64,000 nt of DNA from CBFHMJ01 sp965656875 (GCA_965656875.1 CBFHMJ010000033.1:1-64000), one strand, 5' to 3'. Positions 40,517 through 50,928 are shown, counted from the first letter of the stretch. The notes: generated by a model not told the origin, from the sequence alone. Made by a program: numbers and translations.

Positions 40517-43198
40517 ATGAGTATGCCGGGTTTTTTAATTCTAAGTCACGTCGGATTTTCGTTTGTTGAAGCATTGGCTGATGAGATCAAATCGTCGGAT
40601 CAGCACGTTTTTATATTGTCGTCTAAACCTGAAGTTCATCATGCTGGACGGGTAGCTGCGCTGAACTTACTGGCAACCCGGGCAAACGTGACGGAACGTC
40701 ATGAGCTGACATGGGCTGATGTACAACAAACAATCGATGACATTAGCCAACAGGGTTACAAACTTAATGGATGTATTTGTGTCTGGGAGGGATACCGTCG
40801 TCTGATGGCGCAGGCAAATCATTATCTGGGCGTAGATGATCTGCTACCACAAACTATTGAATTACTGACCAATAAACTGGCGTTGCGGCAATTGTTACAG
40901 GCAAATCAGCTAACATCAGTGATTGCAGAGCCGCTTACAGCAGAATTGTTGACACGTTACCAACATGAAAATGCAAAGAAATTCATTAAACCAGTAACGG
41001 GTATTGCTTCCTTTGGGACTTTTCGACTAACGCAGTCACTGGCCTGGTCAACCCTTGAAGCACTTCAGGAAGATTTTAAACAAGATACTGTTTTCAATAG
41101 TATTTTTAAGCCAGATTTTCCATTTATGGTAGAAGACTTTATTTCCGGCGTGGAAGTGAGTTTTGAACTCATTATGGAGCAGGGCGTACTTCATCCGATT
41201 GCTATTCATGAAAAAGTTGATGTAGCCCATGAGTCACTGACAACGCTGGAAAACGCCTGTGCCAGTCCGCCAGTTAATTTGCACCAGGAAGAGATTGATG
41301 CGGGCATTACCTGGTTGAATCAGCTGTTTGAATTACTGGGGATCACGACTGGTTGTTTTCACCTGGAAGCAAGGTGCGATGATGGTCACTGGGAACTTAT
41401 CGAAATTAATCCACGAGTTGGTGGTGCGCTAATCTCTCAAAGCGTTGAGTATCTGACAAAGGGACACTCCATGCTGAATCTGTGGATTGGCTTGCTGAAC
41501 CAGTCGAATCACTATCGTTCGGAATATTCGACATTACTGGATGAATTATCCGTCACCGGACGCCATCCGGTTCGTCGAGACAGAGCCAGTTTCTTCCGCG
41601 TTTACTTTGGACATAAAGGCACCATTGCGGCCATTGATGAAAGTCAGGATGGCACCGTGCCTGTGGTGGCTCAGTTATTTGCAAAAGCGGGAGACACGTT
41701 CGACAGCGATGCTCGGGAGAACTTTATCGGTCAGGTACTTTGGCCGTTGGACCCTGACAATTTGCAGGCAAGTTATTCCCGAATTAACGAAGAGTCGGAG
41801 CAGTATTTGTCGATTTCTTACGTGAACGATCAGGTTGCTGAATCGACAAGGCTATCCTCGGAACAATCCTTAAAATCAATGGCTAATGCATTATTGATCA
41901 TTGATTTTAATTTATCCCGTCGTGGTGATGTGGCGCATATTCGTGAGTACTGTGCCCGTGAACATGGATTAAAAACGGTATTAATTCGACCGAATCCAAC
42001 CGCAGAAGACAAACAGTTAGCGGACCTGGTGATTGATCTTGATCCACTGGTTGAAGGATTTGTCGATGACGCGAAACGTGCGGTAGAAACCTTGCCCTTT
42101 TCGTTAATTGCCGGACTGGTCTTTTCCGATAATGCCGTACACACCGGGGCTTTGCTGCTGGATGCGCTGGACATTGGTAATGACTGTCACACGCTGGCGG
42201 AAAATGCATTCTGTAAGCTGAAATACCGGGTCGCAGAACAATGTTGCAAACCTTACTTATCTGCACAACAAATCTTTGTACCAAACGTGGAAGAGATTGA
42301 TTCAGTCGCTTCGCTGGCAGATTTTATTGCGACAAATCCGCAAGGCGTGGTGATTAAGCCAACGACTGAGGGCAATAATCGAGGCGTGATCCTGATTGAA
42401 GACACAAGTCAGGCTGATGTCCCGGCGTTACTGGATGAAGTCAAAGACTATCTGGCGAATGGTATGATTGCTGAACAGATGATCCCGTTTAGTAACGAGT
42501 ATTCCTATGACGGCATTGGCTCAGCGGATTTCATCACTGAAAAATTTAATGCGTCTGGTCGTTATCCCGTTGAAATTGCACAGCTTGTACCTGCCGATGT
42601 GACGCCGCAACAGGCTGAATTAATTCGCAATACCGGCAAGCTGGCTAATTTAATTGTTGGTCAGAACAATGGGCCTTTCCATAACGAAATCCGTATCAAT
42701 GACGAGTTCACCCAGGCCGCCGTGGTCGAAGCGAATCGTCGTCCTGCGGGGATGAAAATCTGGTCGCTGGCCAGTCTGGTTTTCCAACAGGATTTATACG
42801 GGCTTTGGGTAGACACCGCGATTAAACGAGCGCGTTTACTTGAACCGTTTACACCGCATGGCAGTGCGATGACTATCATGCTGCCACCCACCGAACAAGG
42901 CTGCTGGCCGCAACTGGTCAATAACCTGGATATTTTATTCGAAGGGTTACAGCAGCATCTGAACGTACACTATCCCCAATCTGACGGGCATTTGAACTGG
43001 ATTAATATCGAACAGATTGCTTCTGTGGAACAACACATCAATGTACCTGCTCGTGATAATGGCGATTTTCTGGCGTTGGCCGTGGTGAGTTCAGACTGGC
43101 CAGCGGCTGAGATGAAACTCTGGTTGTCAAAAATCCAGTCGAGTTGGTATCAGGTTGTTGATCGTTTTCTGGCACGAGACGTCGAGACAGTGGCTTAA
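40517..43198 (+). CDS. tandem two-module ATP-grasp ligase
   Basis: This 893-residue protein contains two complete ATP-grasp modules. Module 1 (about 1-430) has Phe-Ile-Lys-Pro-Val-Thr-Gly-Ile-Ala-Ser-Phe-Gly (156-167) and Glu-Ile-Asn-Pro-Arg-Val-Gly-Gly (296-303). Module 2 (about 455-893) has Val-Ile-Lys-Pro-Thr-Thr-Glu-Gly-Asn-Asn-Arg-Gly (612-623) and the variant Glu-Ala-Asn-Arg-Arg-Pro-Ala-Gly (738-745). Each has a pre-ATP-grasp N-subdomain. Enzymes of this kind (for example the BacD type) join free amino acids or peptides through acyl phosphates. The two modules could form successive amide bonds. A third module is encoded next door at 43210. No carrier protein is nearby. Confidence 0.8.
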   Translation: MSMPGFLILSHVGFSFVEALADEIKSSDQHVFILSSKPEVHHAGRVAALNLLATRANVTERHELTWADVQQTIDDISQQGYKLNGCICVWEGYRRLMAQANHYLGVDDLLPQTIELLTNKLALRQLLQANQLTSVIAEPLTAELLTRYQHENAKKFIKPVTGIASFGTFRLTQSLAWSTLEALQEDFKQDTVFNSIFKPDFPFMVEDFISGVEVSFELIMEQGVLHPIAIHEKVDVAHESLTTLENACASPPVNLHQEEIDAGITWLNQLFELLGITTGCFHLEARCDDGHWELIEINPRVGGALISQSVEYLTKGHSMLNLWIGLLNQSNHYRSEYSTLLDELSVTGRHPVRRDRASFFRVYFGHKGTIAAIDESQDGTVPVVAQLFAKAGDTFDSDARENFIGQVLWPLDPDNLQASYSRINEESEQYLSISYVNDQVAESTRLSSEQSLKSMANALLIIDFNLSRRGDVAHIREYCAREHGLKTVLIRPNPTAEDKQLADLVIDLDPLVEGFVDDAKRAVETLPFSLIAGLVFSDNAVHTGALLLDALDIGNDCHTLAENAFCKLKYRVAEQCCKPYLSAQQIFVPNVEEIDSVASLADFIATNPQGVVIKPTTEGNNRGVILIEDTSQADVPALLDEVKDYLANGMIAEQMIPFSNEYSYDGIGSADFITEKFNASGRYPVEIAQLVPADVTPQQAELIRNTGKLANLIVGQNNGPFHNEIRINDEFTQAAVVEANRRPAGMKIWSLASLVFQQDLYGLWVDTAIKRARLLEPFTPHGSAMTIMLPPTEQGCWPQLVNNLDILFEGLQQHLNVHYPQSDGHLNWINIEQIASVEQHINVPARDNGDFLALAVVSSDWPAAEMKLWLSKIQSSWYQVVDRFLARDVETVA

Positions 43199-43209
43199 GG
43201 AGCTGACTG

Positions 43210-44415
43210 ATGAAAATACTGATTTTACATCGCATTCCCTATCACAAAATTGATTATCACCGTGGTATCGATCACGAGCGCCATGAGGTCATTTATCTTG
43301 GGATTGAATCGGCGTTGGCTACGATCCCGGATGACTTGCGTTGTGAGCGTTGGTTACGCCTGGGGGAAGCTGCAACTGAACTTGAAGCCATTGAAATTCT
43401 GAAACAAAAACAGGTGCATGTTGACCGGGTTATTTCCCTGTCTGAATACGAGTTGATGAGTGCGGCGATTGTACGCCAGGCGTTCGATATTCCCGGCGCA
43501 AGCATCGAACAGACGAATCTGGTGCGCAACAAACTGGTAATGAAAGAAGCAGTAGAGCAGGCTGGATTGAGGGTGCCAAAAAATATGTCATTGCGAGCAT
43601 ATCAACAACAGGGCAGTGCAAACTGGCAGGGCAAAACGGTGTTGAAGCCCGTCGATGGTGCGTCCAGTGAAAATGTGCTGATCTTCGCGTCTTTGACCGA
43701 AATGGATGCTGCATTACAGCAACAAACGACCGGTGTAACAGCGCTTGATAACGGTGACTGGGATGATTGGGACGTTGAAGAGTTTGTTGAAGGCGACATC
43801 ATTCATATCGACGGACTGACGTTTGATGGTGAACTGCAACTGGTGGTCGCCAGCAAATACATCGGTACTTGCCTGGGGTTTGCTGACGGTGAACCGTTAG
43901 GGTCCGTTCAGATCGATACTGACGCCTGTTTACGACGCTGGACCGCTGAGATTCTGGCAGCCGTTCAGATTGATGCGGGTAGTTTTCACCTGGAAGCCAT
44001 TCAGCACGGTGATGAACTGGTATTCCTGGAAGTGGCAAACCGGGTGGGTGGAGCCGATGTCGTGGATGCAGTAGAACAGGCGAGTGGTGTCCACTTACCG
44101 TCTGCTGAATTACAGGCCTATCTCGGCGAGACGCCTGCCATTCCGGATAACATCAATCTGGATCGTAAATTCGGCTGGTTTGTGTTTCCGGGTCATCATC
44201 TCGACCAGGAATATTGCGATGTTCGTCATGCTGAACCATTCAAGGACAGTGAGTTTGTCCTGCGCTGGAATCAGTTAACGCCGGATAAACCACTGACGCG
44301 ACACATTACTTATCAATCGGTCGAAGTCCCGGTTGCAGGTTTAGTGGGTGCTGCGCAAAGCGATCAGCTGGAGCAGTTCATGAAACGGATGTTTGCGGAA
44401 ATCTGCGTTGTGTAG
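43210..44415 (+). CDS. single-module ATP-grasp ligase
   Basis: This 401-residue protein has Val-Leu-Lys-Pro-Val-Asp-Gly-Ala-Ser-Ser near 145 and a metal/ATP motif Phe-Leu-Glu-Val-Ala-Asn-Arg-Val-Gly-Gly near 275. Acidic residues Asp-Val-Glu-Glu-Phe-Val-Glu-Gly near 197 are typical of the ATP-grasp lid. It starts 11 bases after the double-module ligase, so it is co-expressed. It probably adds a further building block in the same pathway (inference). Confidence 0.8.
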   Translation: MKILILHRIPYHKIDYHRGIDHERHEVIYLGIESALATIPDDLRCERWLRLGEAATELEAIEILKQKQVHVDRVISLSEYELMSAAIVRQAFDIPGASIEQTNLVRNKLVMKEAVEQAGLRVPKNMSLRAYQQQGSANWQGKTVLKPVDGASSENVLIFASLTEMDAALQQQTTGVTALDNGDWDDWDVEEFVEGDIIHIDGLTFDGELQLVVASKYIGTCLGFADGEPLGSVQIDTDACLRRWTAEILAAVQIDAGSFHLEAIQHGDELVFLEVANRVGGADVVDAVEQASGVHLPSAELQAYLGETPAIPDNINLDRKFGWFVFPGHHLDQEYCDVRHAEPFKDSEFVLRWNQLTPDKPLTRHITYQSVEVPVAGLVGAAQSDQLEQFMKRMFAEICVV

Positions 44416-44581
44416 TCAGCCGTAAACGCTACTTTTGTCCGGGCATTTCCTGAGAATACTGATCGTCATTTGCCGAATCTTGTTCCTGGCGATGTTGTGT
44501 CAGTCACCTCTTACCAATCGAGGATTCGCCCGGTTTTTTCTAACGGAGCCAGGGTCAACCGATCCTGAGTCAGGAGTCATT

Positions 44582-45808
44582 GTGCAAACATCTTTCTTTT
44601 TACGATTCATTGCGTCGCGATTCTTAGCGGCGTTGGGTGATCAGGTGTTGCTATTCGCTGTGCCGTTGATCATCTACACCGAAACCAAGTCGGTTACGCT
44701 GGCCGGGTTAGCCTTTTTTATTGAATGGACGCCCAGAGTTTTGTCGTTACCGGTTGCAGGTTCGTTGAGTGATCGTATGGGAGGGCGCATTGTTTATCTG
44801 GCGGCTGATTTGGTGCGGGGGATTGCGGCAGTTATTGCATTTTATCTGCTCACGCTGGAGCAAAACCTGTTTGTTGTGCTCAGTACCTTGATGGCGGTCG
44901 TGGCATTTTTCTATGCTCAGTCGTTTATTGCGATGGAATCAATGGTGCCAAAACTGGCCACGAAAGAGGAGTTACCCAAGGTTCAAAGCTGGTTGCAGGG
45001 GATTGAACAGGCGTCGCTGTTACTGGGGCCAATGATTGGTTCGCTATTCGTGATCTACACCGAAACCTTCTATTTGATTCCACTAGCTGGTGCTTTATAT
45101 CTGGCGGGTTATCTCGGGATTTTATCGTTGGAATTACCCGAAGTGGCATCGAAAAAGCTGGAACAGTCAGGTTTTTTCGATTTGCTGAAAAAAGTGAAAG
45201 CGGACTTTATCAAAGCGTGGACGATTGTTCGGTTGCGCCCCAACTTACTGTTGCTGACCTTAATGAGTATCTCGGTTAATCTCATCATTGGTACGGGGAT
45301 GGCGACGGCTGCGATGATGGCGACCGGATACTTTGGTGCCAGCAAAACGGACTTTGGTATTCAGCAAAGTTTTACCGGTGGTCTGACGCTGATGGTGTTA
45401 ATGATCCTGCCGTTTGTCGTGCATAAAATTAATGTATTCTGGGTTGGGATTATGTCCTATCTGGCGATTTGTCTGGCTTCGCTGGTGATTGGTGTTACGT
45501 CATTCTTCTGGGTTTATGTCTTCTGTTACGCCTCAATTATTGCCGCTGGTGATCTGTTTAATGTCTATATTCGAACAGAACGCGCTTTACTCATCCCCAA
45601 AATGCATCTTGGTAAAACCATTGGCTTAATCGTTTTTCTGAATCAGCTCACGTTACCGCTCAGTGGCATTATTGTCAGCTTCAGCCCGGATGAGGCATCC
45701 ACCAAATCTTTGTTCGGCGTGATTGGTGGATTGAGCATCGGGGTTATTATGTTCTGTTTCAGTCGGCTTAAGTCCCATTCTAAAATCTTGCTGCCGCAAG
45801 AATCCTGA
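44582..45808 (+). CDS. MFS exporter
   Basis: This protein has about 408 residues from a GTG start at 44582, which has AGGAG (44572-44576) five bases upstream. The longer in-frame version from 44435 would add a poorly conserved-looking tail. Twelve hydrophobic segments are visible. The Asp-Arg-Met-Gly-Gly-Arg loop after helix 2 is the classic MFS signature. It is one of three different efflux systems behind the ATP-grasp genes, probably for self-resistance or product export. Confidence 0.8.
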   Translation: MQTSFFLRFIASRFLAALGDQVLLFAVPLIIYTETKSVTLAGLAFFIEWTPRVLSLPVAGSLSDRMGGRIVYLAADLVRGIAAVIAFYLLTLEQNLFVVLSTLMAVVAFFYAQSFIAMESMVPKLATKEELPKVQSWLQGIEQASLLLGPMIGSLFVIYTETFYLIPLAGALYLAGYLGILSLELPEVASKKLEQSGFFDLLKKVKADFIKAWTIVRLRPNLLLLTLMSISVNLIIGTGMATAAMMATGYFGASKTDFGIQQSFTGGLTLMVLMILPFVVHKINVFWVGIMSYLAICLASLVIGVTSFFWVYVFCYASIIAAGDLFNVYIRTERALLIPKMHLGKTIGLIVFLNQLTLPLSGIIVSFSPDEASTKSLFGVIGGLSIGVIMFCFSRLKSHSKILLPQES

Positions 45809-45826
45809 ACCTGAAGAAGTGAGTGA

Positions 45827-48800
45827 ATGATGAGTATTCTGGTTCAGGCTAACAAAAATCCTGTGGTGGTGTTCGCCATTGTGCTGGTGGCGATAGTTAG
45901 CGGGCTGATCAGCCTGTTTTTCCTGCCTGTCACACTGTTTCCGGAGATTGAACGACCGTCGATGGTGGTAAACACCACCTGGCGAGCGGCATCGCCTGCG
46001 GAAGTCGAAGCCGAGATCATCGAGCCTCAGGAGCAAATTCTGAAAGGCATAGCGAACCTGGAAGAAGTCACGGCTACCGCGTTTGCCGGTGGCTCACGAA
46101 TCAAACTGGTGTTCAAACTTGGCACTGATATGGATGAAGCACTGGTTGACGTCATGGGACGGCTGGCCCGGGTTCGCAAGCGACCCGTTGATGCGTTTCC
46201 ACCGGTGATTGATACCAGTAGCCCGTCAGATTCATTAGTCTTTATGTTTGTTCAGTATACCGGCAACGATGGCCGGGATATTGATGTATTCGAGGACGAA
46301 ATTAATACCTGGATCGTGCCCTGGCTGGAAGATATTGATGGTGTGGCCTCGTCTGAACTGTTTATTTCATCGGACCGCCAACTGGAAATTGCTGTTGATA
46401 GTTTTGCTCTGGCGAGTTATGGCCTGACGTTGGAAGATGTTATTGCGGGTGTCAGAGGGATGGATAACTTTTCAGGAGGCTTTATCCCGGTTAACAGTAA
46501 GCAATTCAGTCTACGATTTGAAGGCGAACAACGGGTTAATGAAGTAGGCGCGATTGTATTAAGTAAGGCGCGTGGCCGTCTGATCCGTTTACAGGATGTG
46601 GCAACCATTGAAGAAACCCGAGGCAGAAAACGCCACTTTGTGATTCAGAATGGTCATTCTGCGGTTGGCATTAAATTAATGCGCAGCAAAGGGGCGAGTG
46701 TACTGGATACCTTAATGCGCGTGAATGAGGCGCTGGTTGGTATTAATGAGCGTGTACATCCGATGAACCTGCACGTTGAACTGTCGTTTGATCCATCGGT
46801 GTTTATCGTTCGGGCCATCAGCTTTGTAACCTCTAATCTGGCGTTGGGAATTGTACTGGCTGCCCTGATGTTGTTCTGGTTTATTCGGCATGCGGGTCTT
46901 AGTTTGTTGATCACGCTATCGATACCCATCAGCTTTATTGTGAACTTTCTGGTGTTGTATCTGGCTGGTCGTACACTCAATGTTATTTCTCTGGCGGGCC
47001 TGGCGTTTGCCAGCGGAATTATTCTTGATGCTGGCATTGTGGTGTTGGAATCCATTCAAAGTCAGTTACGTCGGCAACAAGGTCAGGCGAACAAGAGCAA
47101 AGCAATTATTGAGGGCGTACTGGCAGTAAAAAGTGCGTTGTTTGCCAGTACAGCCACGACCTTAATCATCTTTTTTCCGATTTTCTTACTGGAAGATGTC
47201 GAAGGTCAGCTGTTCGCAGACCTGGCTATCGCCATCATTATTTGTGTGCTGGTCAGTCTGGCGTTAAGCCTGACGTTATTGCCGGTATTAAGCCGTTATG
47301 TTTTGGGTGATAAACCTTTGCCTGCGTCAGCGGTGACAATCCGGCTAGGCCAACTGGCAAGCCAGATTGCTGAAAAAACAGCAACTCGACAACAGCAACT
47401 GATATGGGTTGCAGGTTTAACCGCAATCAGTCTGGCGAGTGTGTTGATGTTACCAAAAGTGGACTATATGCCCGCCGTAAAACGGGATGCGCTGGACACG
47501 ATTATGAAGTTTCCCGCAGGTTCAAATATGGCATTTATCGAACAGTCGTTAGCGATGCCAATAGCTCAGCGGCTTAATGCTTACCTCGATGGGTCTAAAA
47601 CACCCGAGCTTAAAAACTATTATGTTGTCGTGTCTCCCGGTTATAACGGACTGGCAATTCGCACCAAAGATCCGGCGGATCTCAATGCGTTCAAGGCGGT
47701 GATCAAAGACGAAATTCTGGCTGATTTACCCGGCACCAGTGGTTTTGTGATGCAAGGGGCGTTGTTCGGTAGTTTCAACAGTACTCGCTCACTGGGTGTA
47801 AACGTTTATGCTGACGACTATGAGGATTTGGTGCTGGCGACTCAACAAGTTGCCGCTGCGATTAAAGGACTGGGCGAGGGGTATAACACGCGAATTTCAC
47901 CGTCACCGGATAATCAGGTGATTGAATACCGTGTTGAACCGAACCTGGAACGGTTGGGCGAACTGGGAATCAGCCTTGCAGAAGCCGGACATTATATTCA
48001 GGCGCTGGGTGAAGGTGTGTACGTCGGTGAACAGTTCGATGGCCTGAATAATCTCAATATTATCGTGACTAATCGTTCAGCGATTACCACGTCGCAACTG
48101 GCTCAAATGCCTGTCGCTACCCGGGAAGCGGGCGTGATTGCATTGGGTGAGATTGTGCATTTGACCGAAGTGTCTGTGCCACAACAGATTCAGCGTATCG
48201 ATCAAAAAAGTGCGTTAACCATCACGGTTTATCCACCTGAGCAGGTGTCGTTGACCGAACTGGCAAACGACATCATTACGTTGGGCGACAAACTCGCATT
48301 GCCTGGCGATGCCAGTATTAAGTTATCCAGCGCCAGTGACAAACTTAATAAAGCGTTGAGTACTTTGTTGTATGCTTTTGCCGTTGCGGCATTTTTTCTG
48401 GTGGCATTACTGGCGATTTTATTTGCCCGAATTAAAGACGCATTGCTGGTGACATTGTTGTTACCGTTTGCCTGTGTTGGCGGTATCTGGGCATTGGCGA
48501 TAGCGAACCTGATTGTGACGGTTAATCTCGATCTGTTGACGGTGATGGGCTTTATTATTCTGCTTGGTTTAGTGGTCAATAATGCCATTTTGCTGGTGGA
48601 CCAATGTCGAACTGAGCAACAACAGGGGGTTGATTTAACGACTGCGGCAAATCGTGCGCTGGCATCGCGGATTCAACCCGTCATGCTAACCAGCATTACC
48701 AGTGTGGCCGGTATGTTGCCGCTGGCGATCATTCCTGGACCGGGTAGTGAAATATACCGAGGGCTGGCAATAGTGATTGTTGGTGGTATGACTGTCAGCA

Positions 48801-48946
48801 CGTTGTTTTCACTGGTACTGATGCCCTGTTTGTTAAAACTGGCTGGCAGCAAGGATCTGTTACTGAAAAACGAATCGAACAATGAAGTCGGTGAATCGGC
48901 TGGTCTGGACTCTTCTTTAATACGCTCAAATGAGGCTCGCTCATGA
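45827..48946 (+). CDS. RND-family efflux permease
   Basis: This 1039-residue protein has one N-terminal helix, a large periplasmic domain with porter subdomains (Pro-Glu-Ile-Glu-Arg-Pro near 42), five clustered helices, then a second periplasmic loop and the final helices. This is the two-fold RND layout. It forms a proton-driven tripartite pump with the adaptor that starts inside its last codon (48943). The order permease-then-adaptor is the reverse of the common one. No outer-membrane factor gene is present. Confidence 0.88.
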   Translation: MMSILVQANKNPVVVFAIVLVAIVSGLISLFFLPVTLFPEIERPSMVVNTTWRAASPAEVEAEIIEPQEQILKGIANLEEVTATAFAGGSRIKLVFKLGTDMDEALVDVMGRLARVRKRPVDAFPPVIDTSSPSDSLVFMFVQYTGNDGRDIDVFEDEINTWIVPWLEDIDGVASSELFISSDRQLEIAVDSFALASYGLTLEDVIAGVRGMDNFSGGFIPVNSKQFSLRFEGEQRVNEVGAIVLSKARGRLIRLQDVATIEETRGRKRHFVIQNGHSAVGIKLMRSKGASVLDTLMRVNEALVGINERVHPMNLHVELSFDPSVFIVRAISFVTSNLALGIVLAALMLFWFIRHAGLSLLITLSIPISFIVNFLVLYLAGRTLNVISLAGLAFASGIILDAGIVVLESIQSQLRRQQGQANKSKAIIEGVLAVKSALFASTATTLIIFFPIFLLEDVEGQLFADLAIAIIICVLVSLALSLTLLPVLSRYVLGDKPLPASAVTIRLGQLASQIAEKTATRQQQLIWVAGLTAISLASVLMLPKVDYMPAVKRDALDTIMKFPAGSNMAFIEQSLAMPIAQRLNAYLDGSKTPELKNYYVVVSPGYNGLAIRTKDPADLNAFKAVIKDEILADLPGTSGFVMQGALFGSFNSTRSLGVNVYADDYEDLVLATQQVAAAIKGLGEGYNTRISPSPDNQVIEYRVEPNLERLGELGISLAEAGHYIQALGEGVYVGEQFDGLNNLNIIVTNRSAITTSQLAQMPVATREAGVIALGEIVHLTEVSVPQQIQRIDQKSALTITVYPPEQVSLTELANDIITLGDKLALPGDASIKLSSASDKLNKALSTLLYAFAVAAFFLVALLAILFARIKDALLVTLLLPFACVGGIWALAIANLIVTVNLDLLTVMGFIILLGLVVNNAILLVDQCRTEQQQGVDLTTAANRALASRIQPVMLTSITSVAGMLPLAIIPGPGSEIYRGLAIVIVGGMTVSTLFSLVLMPCLLKLAGSKDLLLKNESNNEVGESAGLDSSLIRSNEARS

Positions 48947-49995
48947 TAACTCTCGCTTCTCGTAATCATTATTCCCGTTTGTTGTTGATGCTGCTGGCGA
49001 TTGGAACATTCAGTCCATTTACAACGCAGGCTGCCGACAAAGCAGTAAAAACTCTGGATATTGAACGGCAGGATGTTATTCAGTACGAGCCAGCCTTTGG
49101 TACGGTCGTCAGTACGCATAATTCGCCACTGGCGACAGAAGTATCAGGGAAGATTATTGCTTTACTACCTTTGGGGACTCAGGTCAGCAAAGGCGAAATC
49201 ATCGCTCGTATCGACGCTGCGTTTTTAAAGCTGGCTCTGGAAAAAGCGAAAGCCAGCCTGGGGAAAGCACAAGCAAAACGAGATCACCTGAAAAGTCGTC
49301 TGGCATCCTATCGTTCGTTAAACAAAATCAGCTCTGTCACAGAAGATGAGCTCAGACTGGTTGAAAGCCAGTATCGAATGAGTTTGCATGAAATTCAGGA
49401 ATGGCAACAGGATATTGCTGATACCGAAGTCCGGATTGCCCGCAGCGAACTCAGGGCGCCATTTGACGGCGTGATCACTGAACATATGACGCAACTGGGC
49501 GCCGCAGTAGACCGGTTTGATCCGATAGTACGTTTACTGGATAACCAACATTTGGTGCTACATGTGGAAGCGCCAGCCAACTTGTATCATCAGATAGAAC
49601 CCGGGCAAGCTGTGTTAGTGAACTACCAACAACAAGAGTTTGTATTAGAGGTACTAAGTCGCTATCCTGTTGAAGATTTTCACTCACGTAAATTTATTTT
49701 CAGGTGCCGTGCTGACTCAAGTTTTGTTATTGGTTCGTCAGCCACTGTCCAGGTTCCTCGCAATAAAGTGAAAGATGCATTCCGTATTCCTTTTGATGCC
49801 CTGATAAAAGTTAAATCCGGCTATGAAGTCGCGATTGTCGATCAGGCACAAACAGTGAAAAAAATTCAGGTCGATAAGCTGTTTCATCTGAATGAAGAAG
49901 TGGTAATTTCGGGTAAAGGGCTGCCTGATAAAGCGGAAATAGTGACACACGGAAACTTATGGGTAACCACCGGAGACAGCGTTAAACGCCTGTAG
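48943..49995 (+). CDS. RND periplasmic adaptor (membrane fusion protein)
   Basis: This 350-residue protein has a signal peptide ending Thr-Gln-Ala-Ala. Its first barrel-sandwich segment includes Thr-Glu-Val-Ser-Gly-Lys near 68. A short coiled hairpin spans about 100-165, and the lipoyl motif's second half follows (Leu-Arg-Ala-Pro-Phe-Asp-Gly-Val). The start overlaps the permease stop by ATGA, showing coupling. There is no lipobox Cys, so it is free or bound through the pump. Confidence 0.88.
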   Translation: MITLASRNHYSRLLLMLLAIGTFSPFTTQAADKAVKTLDIERQDVIQYEPAFGTVVSTHNSPLATEVSGKIIALLPLGTQVSKGEIIARIDAAFLKLALEKAKASLGKAQAKRDHLKSRLASYRSLNKISSVTEDELRLVESQYRMSLHEIQEWQQDIADTEVRIARSELRAPFDGVITEHMTQLGAAVDRFDPIVRLLDNQHLVLHVEAPANLYHQIEPGQAVLVNYQQQEFVLEVLSRYPVEDFHSRKFIFRCRADSSFVIGSSATVQVPRNKVKDAFRIPFDALIKVKSGYEVAIVDQAQTVKKIQVDKLFHLNEEVVISGKGLPDKAEIVTHGNLWVTTGDSVKRL

Positions 49996-50013
49996 TCTGT
50001 TGAAGGAAACCAA

Positions 50014-50901
50014 ATGAAGTTACAAGATTTACTGGCGGCGATAGCCATTACCGCCGTCTGGGGATTTAACTTTTCCGTGATCAAAATGGGGTTAAATACC
50101 CTTGACCCGTTTGTTCTTGCCGGATTACGTTTTTTATTGTGTGCTGTCCCACTGATATTTTTTCTGCCGAAACCTGATGTTCCGATGAAAACGGTTGCCC
50201 TGTATGGCCTGGTTTTCGGGGCCGGTCTGTGGGGTATGGTTAATCTTGGTGTTTATCAGGGCGTATCGCCGGGCGTATCTTCACTGGTGTTGCAGTTCAG
50301 TGCTTTTTTAACGGTATTCATGGGGTTTTTGTTACTGGGCGAAACCATCAATAAGCAACAGTTACTGGGCTTTGCCGTGGCGCTGGTGGGATTAGTGGTG
50401 ATTCTGTCGTTAACGGATGGTTCGGTTACTGTTATTGGTCTGGCGATGGTGTTATTCGGTGCGCTGAGTTGGAGTGTTGCCAATATCATTATGAAAAAAG
50501 CGCAAACGAAAAACGTGTTTGTGTTCCTGGTCTGGTCTTGTTTGTTTGCACCGCTACCGTTATTTATTATTGCTGGCTTCACCGGTGGTGCCGATGCTTT
50601 CCTTAACTTACAAAATAACCTCAACGGTGCGGCTATATTCTCTGTATTATTCCAGGCATATCCCACTACATTGATTGGTTACTGGGTCTGGAATTCATTG
50701 CTACGTAAATACCCGGTGAGCAGTGTTGCGCCGTTATCCTTGTTGGTGCCAGTCTTTGGTTTTGCTGGTTCTGCAGTGATGTTTAATGAAGTCATTAACG
50801 ACGACAAATTGTTGGCCTGTGGCCTGATTCTCAGTGGGCTGGCTATTACTTTGTATGGCGACAAAATAAAGTTGCTCTTCCGACCTGAACTGAAAGGTTA
50901 A
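50014..50901 (+). CDS. EamA/DMT-family small-molecule exporter
   Basis: This 295-residue protein has ten hydrophobic helices in two EamA repeats. The N-terminal Ala-Ile-Ala-Ile-Thr-Ala-Val-Trp-Gly-Phe-Asn-Phe is the common first-helix signature (compare EamA/RhaT-like amino-acid exporters). It starts 18 bases after the adaptor, as last gene of the locus. Members often export amino acids or their derivatives, which suits an ATP-grasp product or its precursor. Confidence 0.85.
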   Translation: MKLQDLLAAIAITAVWGFNFSVIKMGLNTLDPFVLAGLRFLLCAVPLIFFLPKPDVPMKTVALYGLVFGAGLWGMVNLGVYQGVSPGVSSLVLQFSAFLTVFMGFLLLGETINKQQLLGFAVALVGLVVILSLTDGSVTVIGLAMVLFGALSWSVANIIMKKAQTKNVFVFLVWSCLFAPLPLFIIAGFTGGADAFLNLQNNLNGAAIFSVLFQAYPTTLIGYWVWNSLLRKYPVSSVAPLSLLVPVFGFAGSAVMFNEVINDDKLLACGLILSGLAITLYGDKIKLLFRPELKG

Positions 50902-50928
50902 TCTGATTCTTAGCTTTTAGTATTCATC

